This document shows, piece by piece, positions 44,681-54,414 of a stretch of 64,000 bases of DNA (positions within the stretch are counted from its first letter, which is position 1; each line of letters starts with the position of its first letter). Under the pieces are notes generated by a model that saw nothing but the letters and a program-made list of their open reading frames with translations, was not told the origin of the DNA and did not search any database. The stretch is from the NCBI GenBank assembly GCA_038131365.1, contig JAYPPH010000005.1, positions 434,001-498,000 of the forward strand, in the 5' to 3' direction. Position numbers and translations under genes: made by a program. Source of the stretch: Marisalimonas marina (GTDB lineage Bacteria > Pseudomonadota > Alphaproteobacteria > Puniceispirillales > Marisalimonadaceae).

Positions 44681-46090
44681 TTAACTAGAATAATACATCT
44701 TAAATTCAACTGGGTGAGGAGTATGTTCAAATTGAACTACTTCTTCCATTTTAAGGTCTATGTAAGCTTCGATTTGATCTTCTGTAAAAACATTACCTTT
44801 TGTTAAAAAAGACATATCATTTGAAAGCGCATCAAGGGCTTCTCTTAGAGATCCGCAAACAGTAGGAATTGTAGCAAGCTCGCTTGCAGGTAATTCATAC
44901 AAATCTTGATCCATAGCCTCACCTGGGTCAATCTTATTTTGAATTCCATCTAATCCAGCCATGAGCATAGCAGAAAAGGCTAAATAAGGATTAGCTGTAG
45001 CATCTGGAAATCTTACTTCAACTCTTTTACCATTAGGACTGTCTGTAAAAGGTATTCTGCAAGAAGCAGATCTATTTCTAGCTGAGTAGGCTAAGATTAC
45101 TGGTGCTTCAAAACCTGGTATTAGTCTCTTATATGAATTGGTTGACGGATTAGTAAAAGCGTTAAGAGCCTTTGCATGCTTAATAATTCCGCCAATGTAA
45201 TGTAAACATGTCTGAGACAAATCAGCATATTTATCACCAGCAAAGAGTGGCTTGCCATCTTTCCAAATAGATTGATGTGTATGCATACCAGTTCCATTAT
45301 CTCCTGCAACGGGTTTTGGCATAAAAGTAGCTGTTTGACCAAATGAATGAGCAACGTTTTGAACTGCATATTTATATAATTGAACGTTATCAGCTGTTTC
45401 AATTAAAGTTCCAAACATCATACCAAGCTCATGTTGTGAGGGAGCAACTTCGTGATGATGTTTTTCCATTGGAACACCCATATCTACAAGAGATAAAACC
45501 ATTTCACTTCTTAAATCTTGTGCTGAATCAACTGGAGGAACAGGAAAATATCCACCTTTAATTCCAGGTCTATGGCCCATATTGCCTTCTTCAAAATCTT
45601 TTCCAGAATTGTAAGGTCCTTCAGAAGAATCTAGTTTATAAAAACAAGAATTCATCTCTGCTTCAAATTTTACGTTATCAAAAACAAAGAATTCTGGCTC
45701 TGGTCCAAAATAGGCGGTGTCACCCACACCAATGGAGTCCATGTAGGCTAAAGCTTGCTTAGCAGTAGATCTTGGATCTCTTTCGTACGGCTCTCCAGAA
45801 ATAGGATCTAAAATATCACAAAAAATAGACAAGGTAGGTTGTGAGAAGAAAGGATCAACAATTGCTCTTGAACAATCAGGCATTAATTTCATATCTGACT
45901 CATTGATGGCTTTCCATCCTGCAATAGATGATCCGTCGAACATAAAACCTTCAGCAAGTGATTTTTCATCAATAGTGCTCACGTGTTGAGATAAATGCTG
46001 CATTTTACCACGTGGATCTGTAAAACGGAGGTCTACAAACTGTATTTCTTTTTCCTTGATTGTTTTTAAAATTGATTTTGGATCTGACAT
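44681..46090 (-). CDS. glnA: Glutamine synthetase type I
   Basis: A 469-residue GSI. Catalytic signatures: FDGSSIAGWKAINESDM, GPEPEFFVFD, MEKHHHEVAPSQHE, GDNGTGMHTHQSIW and the 3-loop NRSASCRIP. The adenylylation tyrosine is Tyr398 in DQDLYELP, so it is probably switched by GlnE. It combines ammonium and glutamate into glutamine. GGAG precedes the ATG. It lies 18 bases downstream of glnB and is followed by a strong terminator. Confidence 0.97.
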   Translation of the reverse strand: MSDPKSILKTIKEKEIQFVDLRFTDPRGKMQHLSQHVSTIDEKSLAEGFMFDGSSIAGWKAINESDMKLMPDCSRAIVDPFFSQPTLSIFCDILDPISGEPYERDPRSTAKQALAYMDSIGVGDTAYFGPEPEFFVFDNVKFEAEMNSCFYKLDSSEGPYNSGKDFEEGNMGHRPGIKGGYFPVPPVDSAQDLRSEMVLSLVDMGVPMEKHHHEVAPSQHELGMMFGTLIETADNVQLYKYAVQNVAHSFGQTATFMPKPVAGDNGTGMHTHQSIWKDGKPLFAGDKYADLSQTCLHYIGGIIKHAKALNAFTNPSTNSYKRLIPGFEAPVILAYSARNRSASCRIPFTDSPNGKRVEVRFPDATANPYLAFSAMLMAGLDGIQNKIDPGEAMDQDLYELPASELATIPTVCGSLREALDALSNDMSFLTKGNVFTEDQIEAYIDLKMEEVVQFEHTPHPVEFKMYYSS

Positions 46091-46108
46091 TTTTAATTCT
46101 CCATTTTG

Positions 46109-46447
46109 TTAAATTGCTTCATTTCCTTTTTCACCGGTTCTAATCCGGATAGCTTGATCGATTGATGATACAAATATTTTACCATCTCCAATTCTTCCAG
46201 TCTTGGCAGACTGTTCAATGCATTCTAGAGCTGGTTCAACAAGTTCGTCGTCAATGACGATTTCAATTTTTACCTTTGGCAGGAAGTCAACTACATATTC
46301 AGCACCTCTATATAGTTCAGTGTGCCCTTTTTGACGACCAAAACCCTTAGCTTCATATACAGTTAAACCTTGAATTCCAATTTGAGATAAGGAATTTTTA
46401 ACTTCGTCCAACTTGAATGGTTTAATAATTGCTTCAATTTTTTTCAT
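46109..46447 (-). CDS. glnB: Nitrogen regulatory P-II protein GlnB
   Basis: A 112-residue P-II protein, distinct from the GlnK encoded at 21.6 kb. The T-loop Tyr51 is in ELYRGAEYVV, and GRIGDGKIFVSSIDQAIRIRTGE closes the nucleotide site. It senses 2-oxoglutarate and ATP/ADP and, through GlnE and NtrB, adjusts glutamine synthetase. The ATG at 46447 is preferred, with GAGG five bases upstream, over a GTG two codons out. It is the first gene of glnB-glnA. Confidence 0.94.
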   Translation of the reverse strand: MKKIEAIIKPFKLDEVKNSLSQIGIQGLTVYEAKGFGRQKGHTELYRGAEYVVDFLPKVKIEIVIDDELVEPALECIEQSAKTGRIGDGKIFVSSIDQAIRIRTGEKGNEAI

Positions 46448-46529
46448 GATCACCTCGCCTTAAGGTTCTTACAGATATGAAATTGAAACTAAAAGTGTTT
46501 TTGTTGATGATAATTCAATGAAAGAATAA

Positions 46530-46548
46530 TTGCCTAATTATTAGGCAA
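46530..46548. repeat. Perfect inverted repeat upstream of glnB
   Basis: TTGCCTAA (46530-46537), TTA, TTAGGCAA (46541-46548). It lies between the aminotransferase stop (46553) and glnB (46447). It could be an operator for the glnBA promoter or a weak terminator of the aminotransferase gene; the T-run after it on the minus strand is broken. Confidence 0.55.
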
Positions 46549-46552
46549 ATAC

Positions 46553-47725
46553 CTAGAATATAGTTTTCATTCTTAAAATTGCCTCTTCTATTGCTTCTTC
46601 AGAGTTAGCACATGAGAGGCGAATATATCCCTCTCCAAATTTTCCAAAAGAAGTACCTGCTACAGTCGCAACACCAATCTGATCTAAAAGAATATTTTGT
46701 ATTTCTGTTGCGTTTTTATTTGTTCCGGTAATATTCGGAAAACAATAAAAAGCACCTTTAGGTTTTTGACAATTAAATCCCTCAATTTCATTAAGTTGAG
46801 TATACATTATCTCTGCTCTTTTTTTGAAGGTATTATTCATGTGAGATACACAGTCTTGTGGACCCTTTAAAGCCTCCAATGCAGCGAATTGGGCGCTTGC
46901 ATTTACACAAGAGTGAATATTAACTGCTAGTTTTTCAGCAATCTCATATAATTTCACAGGGAAAATTCCATAACCTAATCGCCAACCAGTCATAGCGTAT
47001 GTTTTAGACCAACCATTCAATATGATTAGGCGGTCTCTAATTTCTGGAAAAGAGAGCATAGTTGTGAATTTATCTTCACCAAAACAAAATTGATCATATA
47101 TTTCGTCACTCATCAAAACTACATTTGGATATTCTTGCAATCCTTTAGCAAGTTTCTCTAACTCAATTTTAGGTACAACGCCACCTGTGGGGTTTGCTGG
47201 ACTATTAATTATAACTAAGCTAGTATTTTCATTAATTTTTTTAAGTATATCATCAGCAGAAAAAGAAAAACCCATATCCTCACTTAATTTGTAAGGTACT
47301 GCTTTAGCACCAGAATAGTTAATAGCTGATTCATATATTGGAAATCCTGGATTAGGGTATAAAATTTCTTTGTTTTTTTCACCCATTAACATAGCTGAAA
47401 AGAAAATAATTACTTTTCCACCTGGTACAATCAAAATTTGATCTGGAGAAATATTAACTTTATGTCTTCTTTCAATATCATCTGATACAGCTTCCCTTAA
47501 TTGAGGAATACCTGTTGATTGGGTATATCCATGGTGACCATCTCTGAGAGCTTTTATTCCTGCTTCAACAATATGTTCAGGTGTTTGAAAATCAGGTTGA
47601 CCAATGCCTAGATTAATTATGTTTTTTCCTTCTGAAGCCAGTTTGTTTGCTCTTGCTAAAACTGAGAAGGCAGTTTCAGTTCCAAGGTTAAGATTTCTGT
47701 GGGCTGTATGATGAATGATTTTCAT
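46553..47725 (-). CDS. PLP-dependent aminotransferase (AspC-like, class I)
   Basis: A 390-residue fold-type I aminotransferase. It shows NLGIGQPDFQTPEHI, GYTQSTGIPQLREA, YPNPGFPIYES, NSPANPTGGVVP, SDEIYDQF, the PLP lysine in GWSKTYAMTGWRLGYG, and GYIRLSCANS. This is the aspartate/LL-diaminopimelate-type group; substrate is uncertain. It differs clearly from the aminotransferase at 32-33 kb. It lies upstream of glnB on the same strand, separated by a palindrome. Confidence 0.88.
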   Translation of the reverse strand: MKIIHHTAHRNLNLGTETAFSVLARANKLASEGKNIINLGIGQPDFQTPEHIVEAGIKALRDGHHGYTQSTGIPQLREAVSDDIERRHKVNISPDQILIVPGGKVIIFFSAMLMGEKNKEILYPNPGFPIYESAINYSGAKAVPYKLSEDMGFSFSADDILKKINENTSLVIINSPANPTGGVVPKIELEKLAKGLQEYPNVVLMSDEIYDQFCFGEDKFTTMLSFPEIRDRLIILNGWSKTYAMTGWRLGYGIFPVKLYEIAEKLAVNIHSCVNASAQFAALEALKGPQDCVSHMNNTFKKRAEIMYTQLNEIEGFNCQKPKGAFYCFPNITGTNKNATEIQNILLDQIGVATVAGTSFGKFGEGYIRLSCANSEEAIEEAILRMKTIF

Positions 47726-47810
47726 TTAATAAAACCTTGATTAATTGTGATTAATTAAATATTTATACCTAACTATAATTAAAATAAAGTTTAAAAAAAT
47801 TTTATTACAT

Positions 47811-47888
47811 GGCGGGTGTAGCTCAGTTGGTTAGAGCGCGGGTTTGTGGTACCTGAGGTCGCCGGTTCGAAGCCGGTCACTCGCCCCA
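47811..47888 (+). tRNA. tRNA-His (anticodon GTG)
   Basis: The extra 5' G(-1) opposite C73, diagnostic of tRNA-His, is present. Acceptor GCGGGTG pairs with CACTCGC, the anticodon stem CGGGT/ACCTG encloses TTGTGGT, the T-arm holds CCGGTTCGAAGCCGG, and CCA is encoded. A TATAAT (47774-47779) upstream may be its -10; the -35 is weak. Confidence 0.96.
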
Positions 47889-47911
47889 GTAAAATTTGTA
47901 ATTATTCTAAC

Positions 47912-47940
47912 TTGACCTTTGTTGGAACCTAAGTTAGCTA
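47912..47940 (+). promoter_or_regulatory. Sigma-70-type promoter of tRNA-Leu
   Basis: TTGACC (47912-47917), 17-base spacer, TAGCTA (47935-47940), 28 bases before the tRNA. Confidence 0.62.
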
Positions 47941-47968
47941 TTTGTTAAATTTTATTTAAGTTATTATT

Positions 47969-48053
47969 GCGGGCGTGGCGGAACTGGTAGACGCGCAAGA
48001 TTTAGGTTCTTGTATCGAAAGGTGTGGGGGTTCAAGTCCCTTCGCCCGCACCA
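47969..48053 (+). tRNA. tRNA-Leu (anticodon TAG)
   Basis: A class II tRNA with a long variable arm. Acceptor GCGGGCG pairs with CGCCCGC, anticodon stem CAAGA/TCTTG encloses TTTAGGT, the T-arm holds GGTTCAAGTCC, and CCA is encoded. Trigger factor starts 29 bases downstream. Confidence 0.96.
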
Positions 48054-48082
48054 CTTATCATTTAGATTTTAAGGATTTAAAC

Positions 48083-49522
48083 ATGGCTGTAACTCAAACT
48101 TTTTCAGAAGGCTTAAAACGCGAATTTGAAGTCGTTATTACCAAAAAAGAAATAAACAAATTAGTAGATGTAAAGCTCAATGATTTAGCCAAAGAAGCTA
48201 GCTTACCTGGCTTTAGGCCTGGCAAAGTTCCAGTTTCAGTTGTTAAAAATAGATTTGGAAAGCAAATAATAGGCGAAGTTGTAAGGGAATCTGTTGATAA
48301 CGCTACTAAAGAAACAATTGAAAAAAATAAACTTGTTCCATCCTCTCAGCCCAAGGTTGAAATTACTTCATTTGAAGAAGGTAAGGATTTAAAAGCTAAA
48401 CTATCTGTTGAGTTAATGCCTGAATTTGAAATTCCTGACTTATCAAAACTAAAAATAACAAAGCCTGTAGTTAAGGTAGGTGACAAGGAGGTTGATGAAT
48501 CGGTAGAAAAAATTGCTAGAGAGAATGTGGGAACAAAGACTGTCAAAACCAAAAGACCTGCAAAGTTGGGGGATACAGTTGTTATAGATTTTCTTGGAAA
48601 AATTGATGGTGTGCCATTTGAAGGGGGAGAGGCTAAAGGGCATAATTTAAAACTTGGCTCCAACTCATTTATTCCAGGCTTTGAAGATGGTTTGGTTGGA
48701 TGTAGTGTGAACAAAAAAGTTGATATAAAAGTAACTTTTCCAAAGGATTATCAAGCCGCTAATTTAGCTGGTAAAGATGCAGTTTTTGAAACTACAATTA
48801 ATGAAATAAAAGAAGATAACGACATTGTAATTAATGATGATTTTGCCAAAAATCTTGGAATGGAAGATTTAGCCTCTCTTAAAAAAGCAGTTTCTGAGCA
48901 AATTGTTAAACAACATGACCTTGCAAGTAGAGACAAATCTAAGAGACAGGTACTTGATTTATTAGCAGATTCTATTTCTTTTGAACTTCCAGAAACTCTT
49001 GAAAAAGAAGAATATAACAGTATTTGTAGGGCAATGAATCCTAAACCTAAATCAGGTGAAATCGAAAACAAAGATGACAAACACGATCACCAAGCTGACG
49101 AAGGTATGAGCGATGAAGAAAAAGCTGATGCTTCTGAAATAGCTAAGCGAAGAGTAAGACTTGGTCTTTTACTTTCTGAAATAGGAAGAAAAAATAATAT
49201 TAAGGTTGAAGAAGAAGACACAAGAAATGCTATGATGAGAGAAATCCAAAAATACCCTGGACAAGAAAAACAGGTAATGGATTACTTTAAAAATAATCCT
49301 GAAGCACAACAGCAACTTTCAGGTCCAATTTTTGAAGATAAAATTATAGATTTCATATTAGAACTTGCGGATGTTAAGGAAAAAACTGTTTCGGTTGAAG
49401 AATTATATAAATCTGACGAACTAGATCTTCAAAAAGAGGCCGCAAAAGCCAAAAAATCTAACAAATCTGTTAAAAGTAGTAAACCCAAAACAACAGTAAA
49501 AAAAAATAAGGTAAAATCTTAA
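48083..49522 (+). CDS. tig: Trigger factor
   Basis: A 479-residue ribosome-bound chaperone. The N-terminal ribosome-binding domain has the signature LPGFRPGKVPVSVV. The FKBP-type PPIase domain is GDTVVIDFLGKIDGVPFEGG...FIPGFEDGLVG. The C-terminal chaperone arms follow. Two unusual low-complexity parts are seen: an acidic insert with DDKHDHQADEG near residue 335 and a lysine-rich tail (KAKKSNKSVKSSKPK). AAGGA lies seven bases before the ATG at 48083; the frame stays open upstream through tRNA-Leu but that part is not coding. It heads tig-clpP-clpX-lon-hupB. Confidence 0.95.
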   Translation: MAVTQTFSEGLKREFEVVITKKEINKLVDVKLNDLAKEASLPGFRPGKVPVSVVKNRFGKQIIGEVVRESVDNATKETIEKNKLVPSSQPKVEITSFEEGKDLKAKLSVELMPEFEIPDLSKLKITKPVVKVGDKEVDESVEKIARENVGTKTVKTKRPAKLGDTVVIDFLGKIDGVPFEGGEAKGHNLKLGSNSFIPGFEDGLVGCSVNKKVDIKVTFPKDYQAANLAGKDAVFETTINEIKEDNDIVINDDFAKNLGMEDLASLKKAVSEQIVKQHDLASRDKSKRQVLDLLADSISFELPETLEKEEYNSICRAMNPKPKSGEIENKDDKHDHQADEGMSDEEKADASEIAKRRVRLGLLLSEIGRKNNIKVEEEDTRNAMMREIQKYPGQEKQVMDYFKNNPEAQQQLSGPIFEDKIIDFILELADVKEKTVSVEELYKSDELDLQKEAAKAKKSNKSVKSSKPKTTVKKNKVKS

Positions 49523-49562
49523 TTTTTAGTAATTAAATTAAATAATTTAAGGAGTTCTCATA

Positions 49563-50201
49563 ATGTTAGAAGATTTTTCAAATAAATTATCAGCGCCGAT
49601 AGAAAAATCTGCATTAATTCCAATGGTTGTTGAACAGACTAGCCGAGGTGAGAGGTCTTATGATATTTATTCAAGACTTCTCAAGGAAAGAATAATTTTT
49701 CTAGTTGGTCCTGTTGATGACAATATTGCCTCTCTTGTTTGTGCTCAGTTATTATTTTTAGAAGCAGAAAATCCTAAAAAGGATATTTCCATGTACATTA
49801 ACTCTCCTGGTGGAGTTGTTACGTCTGGTTTATCCATATATGATACAATGGAGTATATAAGGCCTGATGTATCAACAGTTTGTATTGGACAAGCAGCTAG
49901 CATGGGATCTTTGCTTTTAACAGCAGGGGCTAAAAATAAAAGATATTGCTTGCCCAATGCTAGAATTATGACACATCAACCATCTGGTGGTTTTCAAGGA
50001 CAAGCTACAGATATTGAAATACATGCAAAAGAAATAATTAACTTGCGGTCAAGATTGAATAACATTTATGTAAAACATTCTGGCAAGAAAATTGCAGAAA
50101 TTGAAGCGTTGATGGATAGAGATACTTTTTTATCTCCTCAAGATGCACTAAAGTTAGGTCTAATTGATGAGGTTGTTGATAAAAGGCCTAGTGTAGAATA
50201 A
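49563..50201 (+). CDS. clpP: ATP-dependent Clp protease proteolytic subunit
   Basis: A 212-residue ClpP. The catalytic serine is in GQAASMGSLLL, the histidine in MTHQPSGGFQGQ, and the aspartate in the DRDTFLSP region. It starts after AAGGAG and includes a short propeptide-like N-terminus. It forms the tetradecameric barrel served by ClpX, encoded 83 bases downstream. Confidence 0.97.
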   Translation: MLEDFSNKLSAPIEKSALIPMVVEQTSRGERSYDIYSRLLKERIIFLVGPVDDNIASLVCAQLLFLEAENPKKDISMYINSPGGVVTSGLSIYDTMEYIRPDVSTVCIGQAASMGSLLLTAGAKNKRYCLPNARIMTHQPSGGFQGQATDIEIHAKEIINLRSRLNNIYVKHSGKKIAEIEALMDRDTFLSPQDALKLGLIDEVVDKRPSVE

Positions 50202-50284
50202 GAGCATTTTATTAAATTATATCTTGCTTTTAATATACATTATATAGAATACTAATCTTCATATTTATTCAAATGAGGTAGGAA

Positions 50285-51554
50285 ATGAACGAACAAAAAA
50301 ACGAAGGTAAAAATAAAACAACTTTGTATTGTTCGTTTTGTGGGAAAAGTCAGCATGAAGTGAAAAAATTAATCGCTGGTCCTACTGTTTTCATTTGTGA
50401 TGAGTGTGTTGAATTATGCATGGATATTATTAAAGAAGAACACCAATCTTCTGTGACAAAAAATAAAGATGGTATTCCTTCACCCGCTGAAATTTGTAAA
50501 ATATTAGATGATTACGTGATAGGTCAAACAAAAGCCAAGAGAGTTTTATCCGTTGCAGTTCATAATCATTATAAAAGATTAACAAATTCTCTTGATATGA
50601 ATGACATAGAAATTTCTAAATCTAATATACTACTAGTTCGGACCTACAGGATGTGGTAAAACTCTATTAGCTCAAACTCTTGCTAAAATATTGGATGTTC
50701 CGTTTACTATGGCAGACGCAACAACTCTTACAGAAGCTGGCTATGTGGGAGAAGATGTAGAAAATATTATATTAAAATTACTTCAAGCTTCTGATTATAA
50801 CGTAGAAAGAGCTCAGAAGGGTATTGTTTATATTGATGAAGTTGATAAAATTTCTAGAAAGTCCGAAAATCCTTCTATCACAAGAGATGTTAGTGGAGAA
50901 GGTGTTCAGCAGGCACTACTTAAAATAATGGAAGGTACTGTTGCAGCTGTTCCTCCCCAAGGAGGAAGAAAACATCCACAACAAGAATTTTTGCAGGTTG
51001 ATACTACAAATATTCTTTTCATTTGTGGTGGAGCATTTGCAGGCTTAGATAAATTGATTTCTAATCGAAACAATAATTCCTCTATTGGCTTTGGTGCTGA
51101 AATCGTAGATTCTGGTGAAGTTTCTTCAACTGAAGTGTTGAAGGATGTAGAACCTGGAGATTTAGTTAAATATGGTCTTATCCCAGAATTTATAGGCAGA
51201 CTTCCTGTATTAGCTACTCTTGAGGATCTGGATGAAGATGCGCTAGTAACTATATTAACCAAACCAAAAAATGCTTTAGTAAAGCAATATCAAAAACTTT
51301 TTGAAATGGAAAATACTAAGCTGGAGTTTAGAGATAAAGCATTGAAAGCATTGGCAAAAAAAGCAATTTCTTTGAAGACCGGCGCTAGAGGATTGAGATC
51401 AATTATAGAAAATATCCTTATGGATACAATGTTTGAACTTCCCTCAGAACCTGATATTGCCGAAGTCATAATAAACGAAGATGTTGTTCTTAAGGGTAGT
51501 AAGCCGTTAATGGTTCACGAGAAAAAGACAAAAGAAATTAACAACTCTGTATAA
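50285..51554 (+). CDS. clpX: ATP-dependent Clp protease ATPase subunit ClpX, frameshifted
   Basis: Two overlapping frames together make a normal 422-residue ClpX. The first (50285-50638) has the zinc-binding domain LYCSFCGKSQHEV...FICDECVELC and runs to SNILLV. One extra base at 50637-50639 then shifts the frame, which otherwise ends in TAA at 50657. The second frame continues with GPTGCGKTLLAQTLA (Walker A), IVYIDEVDKIS (Walker B), GGRKHPQQEF and the ClpP-binding and sensor regions. ClpX unfolds substrates for ClpP and is essential in several Alphaproteobacteria, so an assembly error is more likely than a broken gene. Confidence 0.93.
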
Positions 51555-51629
51555 ATTACTTTATTAAGCTTGAAGTTTAAAAAATAAATATCATTTATAA
51601 GTTAAGAAATTATATTAAAGGATATTATT

Positions 51630-54017
51630 TTGACTGAAACTACTTACCCTATATTACCTCTAAGAGATATTGTAATTTTTCCTCACATGATTGCACCTTT
51701 ATTTGTAGGAAGAATTAAATCCATAAATGCTTTAGAATTTGTTATGGAACAAAACAAACAAATAGTTTTAGTTACCCAAAAAAAACCGTCTATTGAAGAT
51801 CCCTTACAAAAAGACCTTTTTAAGGTAGGTACACTAGGTAATATATTACAAATGCTTAAACTCCCAGATGGTACGGTTAAAGTTTTGGTTGAAGGTAAAT
51901 CAAGGTGTATTATTGAAAAAATTACTTCATCAGAAGAGTATCTAAATGCAAAAATAAAATTATTAAAAGATGAAGAATTTGAATTTGACAATAAAGATGT
52001 TCTTTCAAACAAATTAACAACTGTATTTGAACAATATGCTAAGTTAAACGGAAAAATAAATTCGGATATTTTATCAACTATCTCTGAAATCAGTGATCCA
52101 AGCACTTTAACGGACACAATAGTAAACCATCTATTACTTAACATTGAAGAGAAACAAGAGTTTCTTGAGATGATAAATCCTTTGGAAAGAACTGAAAAGC
52201 TCACTCTAAAGTTAGAGAACGAGATAGAAATCTTATCCACTGAAAGAAGAATCCGTAATCGTGTTAAGAAGCAAATGGAGAAAACACAACGAGAATACTA
52301 TTTAAATGAACAAATGAAAGCTATTCAAAAAGAATTAGGTTCTTCTGAAGATGGTAAGAATGAATTTGATGAAATCGAAGATAAAATAAATAAAGGTAAA
52401 CTCTCCAAAGAAGCTAAAGAAAAAGCACTTTCTGAGCTAAAAAAACTGAAGAATATGAGTCCTATGAGCGCGGAAGCAACAGTTGTAAGATCTTATATAG
52501 ACTGGTTAGTATCAATTCCATGGACAAAGAAAAATAAAATTAAAACCGATATAGTTAATGCTAGAACAATACTAGATAACGATCATTATGGATTAGAAAA
52601 AGTCAAAGACAGAATTATTGAATTCTTAGCGGTTCAGAAGAGAACAAAAGAAATTAAAGGACCAATTTTATGTCTTGTTGGTCCACCAGGTGTAGGAAAA
52701 ACCTCATTAGGAAAATCAATAGCGGAGGCAACCGGTAGACAATACATTAGAATGGCTCTTGGTGGAGTTCGGGATGAGGCTGAGATAAGAGGACATAGAA
52801 GAACCTACATCGGATCATTGCCCGGTAAAATCATACATGGAATGAAAAAAGCTTCTACGGTTAACCCACTGTTTTTATTAGATGAAATTGATAAATTAGG
52901 TAATGATTACAGAGGTGATCCTTCTTCTGCTTTATTAGAAGTACTTGATCCAGAACAAAATAAAACTTTTCAAGATCATTATCTAGAAGTTGATTACGAC
53001 TTATCTAAAGTTCTATTTGTTACAACGTCCAATACTCTAAATATGCCTCAAGCTCTTTTAGATAGAATGGAAATTATAAGACTTTCAGGTTATACAGAAG
53101 ATGAAAAATTACAGATAGCTAAAAGACATTTGATAAATAAACAAATGGAAAATTGTAAATTAAAGAAATCAGAATTTTCAATTGATGACGACGCAATTAA
53201 ATTTATAATTCAATCCTACACCAGAGAAGCTGGCGTTAGAGGCCTTGAAAGACAGATTGCAAAATTAACAAGAAAAGTAGTTACGCTTATAGAAAAAAAC
53301 GAGGCTAAAAGTTTTACTATAACAAAAGATAATCTAACTGAAATTTTAGGTGTACCTATTTATCAGCGACTTGAAGTTGAAAAAGAAAACCTTATTGGAA
53401 TAACTACAGGCTTGGCGTGGACAGAAGTTGGTGGAGAGTTATTATCAATAGAAGCTGTTAAAGTGCCTGGTAAGGGAAAAGTGACTGCGACTGGTAAACT
53501 TGGTGATGTAATGAAAGAATCCGTTAAGGCTGCAGAGTTTTTTATTAGATCTAAAGCTCTCAATTATGGTTTAAATCCGACAGATATTGAAAAGAGTGAC
53601 ATACATGTGCATGTACCAGAAGGTGCTACACCAAAAGATGGCCCTTCTGCTGGTGTTGCTATGGTCACAAGTATTGTTTCAGCTTTAACCGAAATTAAAA
53701 TTAAAAGTTCAGTTGGCATGACCGGAGAAATTACTTTAAGAGGTCGTGTACTTCCAATTGGTGGATTAAAAGAAAAATTACTGGCTGCTAAGAGGGGTGG
53801 ATTAAAGACTATCCTAATACCGATTGATAATAAAAAAGATTTAATAGAAATACCTGATAATATAAAAGATAAATTAAAAATTATTCCGGTTAGTTCTATT
53901 GATGAAGTTATCAGTAATGCCTTGGAAACAATGCCTGAAAAAATTGATATGTTAGATATTAGCAGTTTACCCCCGGCTAATAATACATCTATAGATGAAA
54001 AAAATATTGCTCATTAA
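51630..54017 (+). CDS. lon: ATP-dependent protease Lon
   Basis: A 795-residue LonA. The N-terminal LAN domain starts YPILPLRDIVIFPHMIAPL. The AAA+ part has Walker A GPPGVGKTSLGKS, LDEIDKLGNDYRGDPSSALL, and the C-terminal protease has the catalytic Ser in PKDGPSAGVAM and Lys in GGLKEKLLAAKRGG. It degrades damaged and regulatory proteins; HspQ, also in this window, is a known Lon modulator. The start is TTG with AAAGGA upstream. Confidence 0.96.
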   Translation: MTETTYPILPLRDIVIFPHMIAPLFVGRIKSINALEFVMEQNKQIVLVTQKKPSIEDPLQKDLFKVGTLGNILQMLKLPDGTVKVLVEGKSRCIIEKITSSEEYLNAKIKLLKDEEFEFDNKDVLSNKLTTVFEQYAKLNGKINSDILSTISEISDPSTLTDTIVNHLLLNIEEKQEFLEMINPLERTEKLTLKLENEIEILSTERRIRNRVKKQMEKTQREYYLNEQMKAIQKELGSSEDGKNEFDEIEDKINKGKLSKEAKEKALSELKKLKNMSPMSAEATVVRSYIDWLVSIPWTKKNKIKTDIVNARTILDNDHYGLEKVKDRIIEFLAVQKRTKEIKGPILCLVGPPGVGKTSLGKSIAEATGRQYIRMALGGVRDEAEIRGHRRTYIGSLPGKIIHGMKKASTVNPLFLLDEIDKLGNDYRGDPSSALLEVLDPEQNKTFQDHYLEVDYDLSKVLFVTTSNTLNMPQALLDRMEIIRLSGYTEDEKLQIAKRHLINKQMENCKLKKSEFSIDDDAIKFIIQSYTREAGVRGLERQIAKLTRKVVTLIEKNEAKSFTITKDNLTEILGVPIYQRLEVEKENLIGITTGLAWTEVGGELLSIEAVKVPGKGKVTATGKLGDVMKESVKAAEFFIRSKALNYGLNPTDIEKSDIHVHVPEGATPKDGPSAGVAMVTSIVSALTEIKIKSSVGMTGEITLRGRVLPIGGLKEKLLAAKRGGLKTILIPIDNKKDLIEIPDNIKDKLKIIPVSSIDEVISNALETMPEKIDMLDISSLPPANNTSIDEKNIAH

Positions 54018-54122
54018 TTTTATGAACACTTAATTTTGCTTTAACAAATTTATATTATTTGCTAGGATTTCCTTGCTTTTTAAGCTATATTTACATAATT
54101 AACATAACTCCTGGAGGTACGA

Positions 54123-54398
54123 ATGAATAAGAATGAATTAGTTGCAAGCGTTGCTGATGCATCAGGTCTAACAAAATCAGATGCAGCAAAGGCTGTTGAT
54201 GGTGTATTTGCATCTATTACTAGCGCATTAAAATCTGGTGGTGATGTGCGAATAGTTGGTTTTGGGACTTTTTCTGTAGCAAACCGTGCCGCTACAACTG
54301 GAAGAAATCCAAGAACAGGTGAGACAATTCAAATTAAAGCGTCTAAACAGCCAAAATTTAAAGCTGGTAGCCCATTAAAAGATGCTGTAAACGGGTAA
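54123..54398 (+). CDS. hupB: HU family DNA-binding protein
   Basis: A 91-residue HU. It has MNKNELVASVADASGLTK, GDVRIVGFGTFSV, the DNA-intercalating arm RAATTGRNPRTGETIQI and PKFKAGSPLKDAVN. It bends and compacts DNA. CTGGAGG precedes the ATG. A strong terminator follows. Its position after lon matches the alphaproteobacterial order. Confidence 0.96.
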   Translation: MNKNELVASVADASGLTKSDAAKAVDGVFASITSALKSGGDVRIVGFGTFSVANRAATTGRNPRTGETIQIKASKQPKFKAGSPLKDAVNG

Positions 54399-54414
54399 AA
54401 TAATATAAATCTTT

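Noticed and set aside
47975..48082. Open frame continuing trigger factor upstream through tRNA-Leu
   Set aside because: It overlaps a well-folded tRNA, and AAGGA precedes the internal ATG at 48083 where homology begins.
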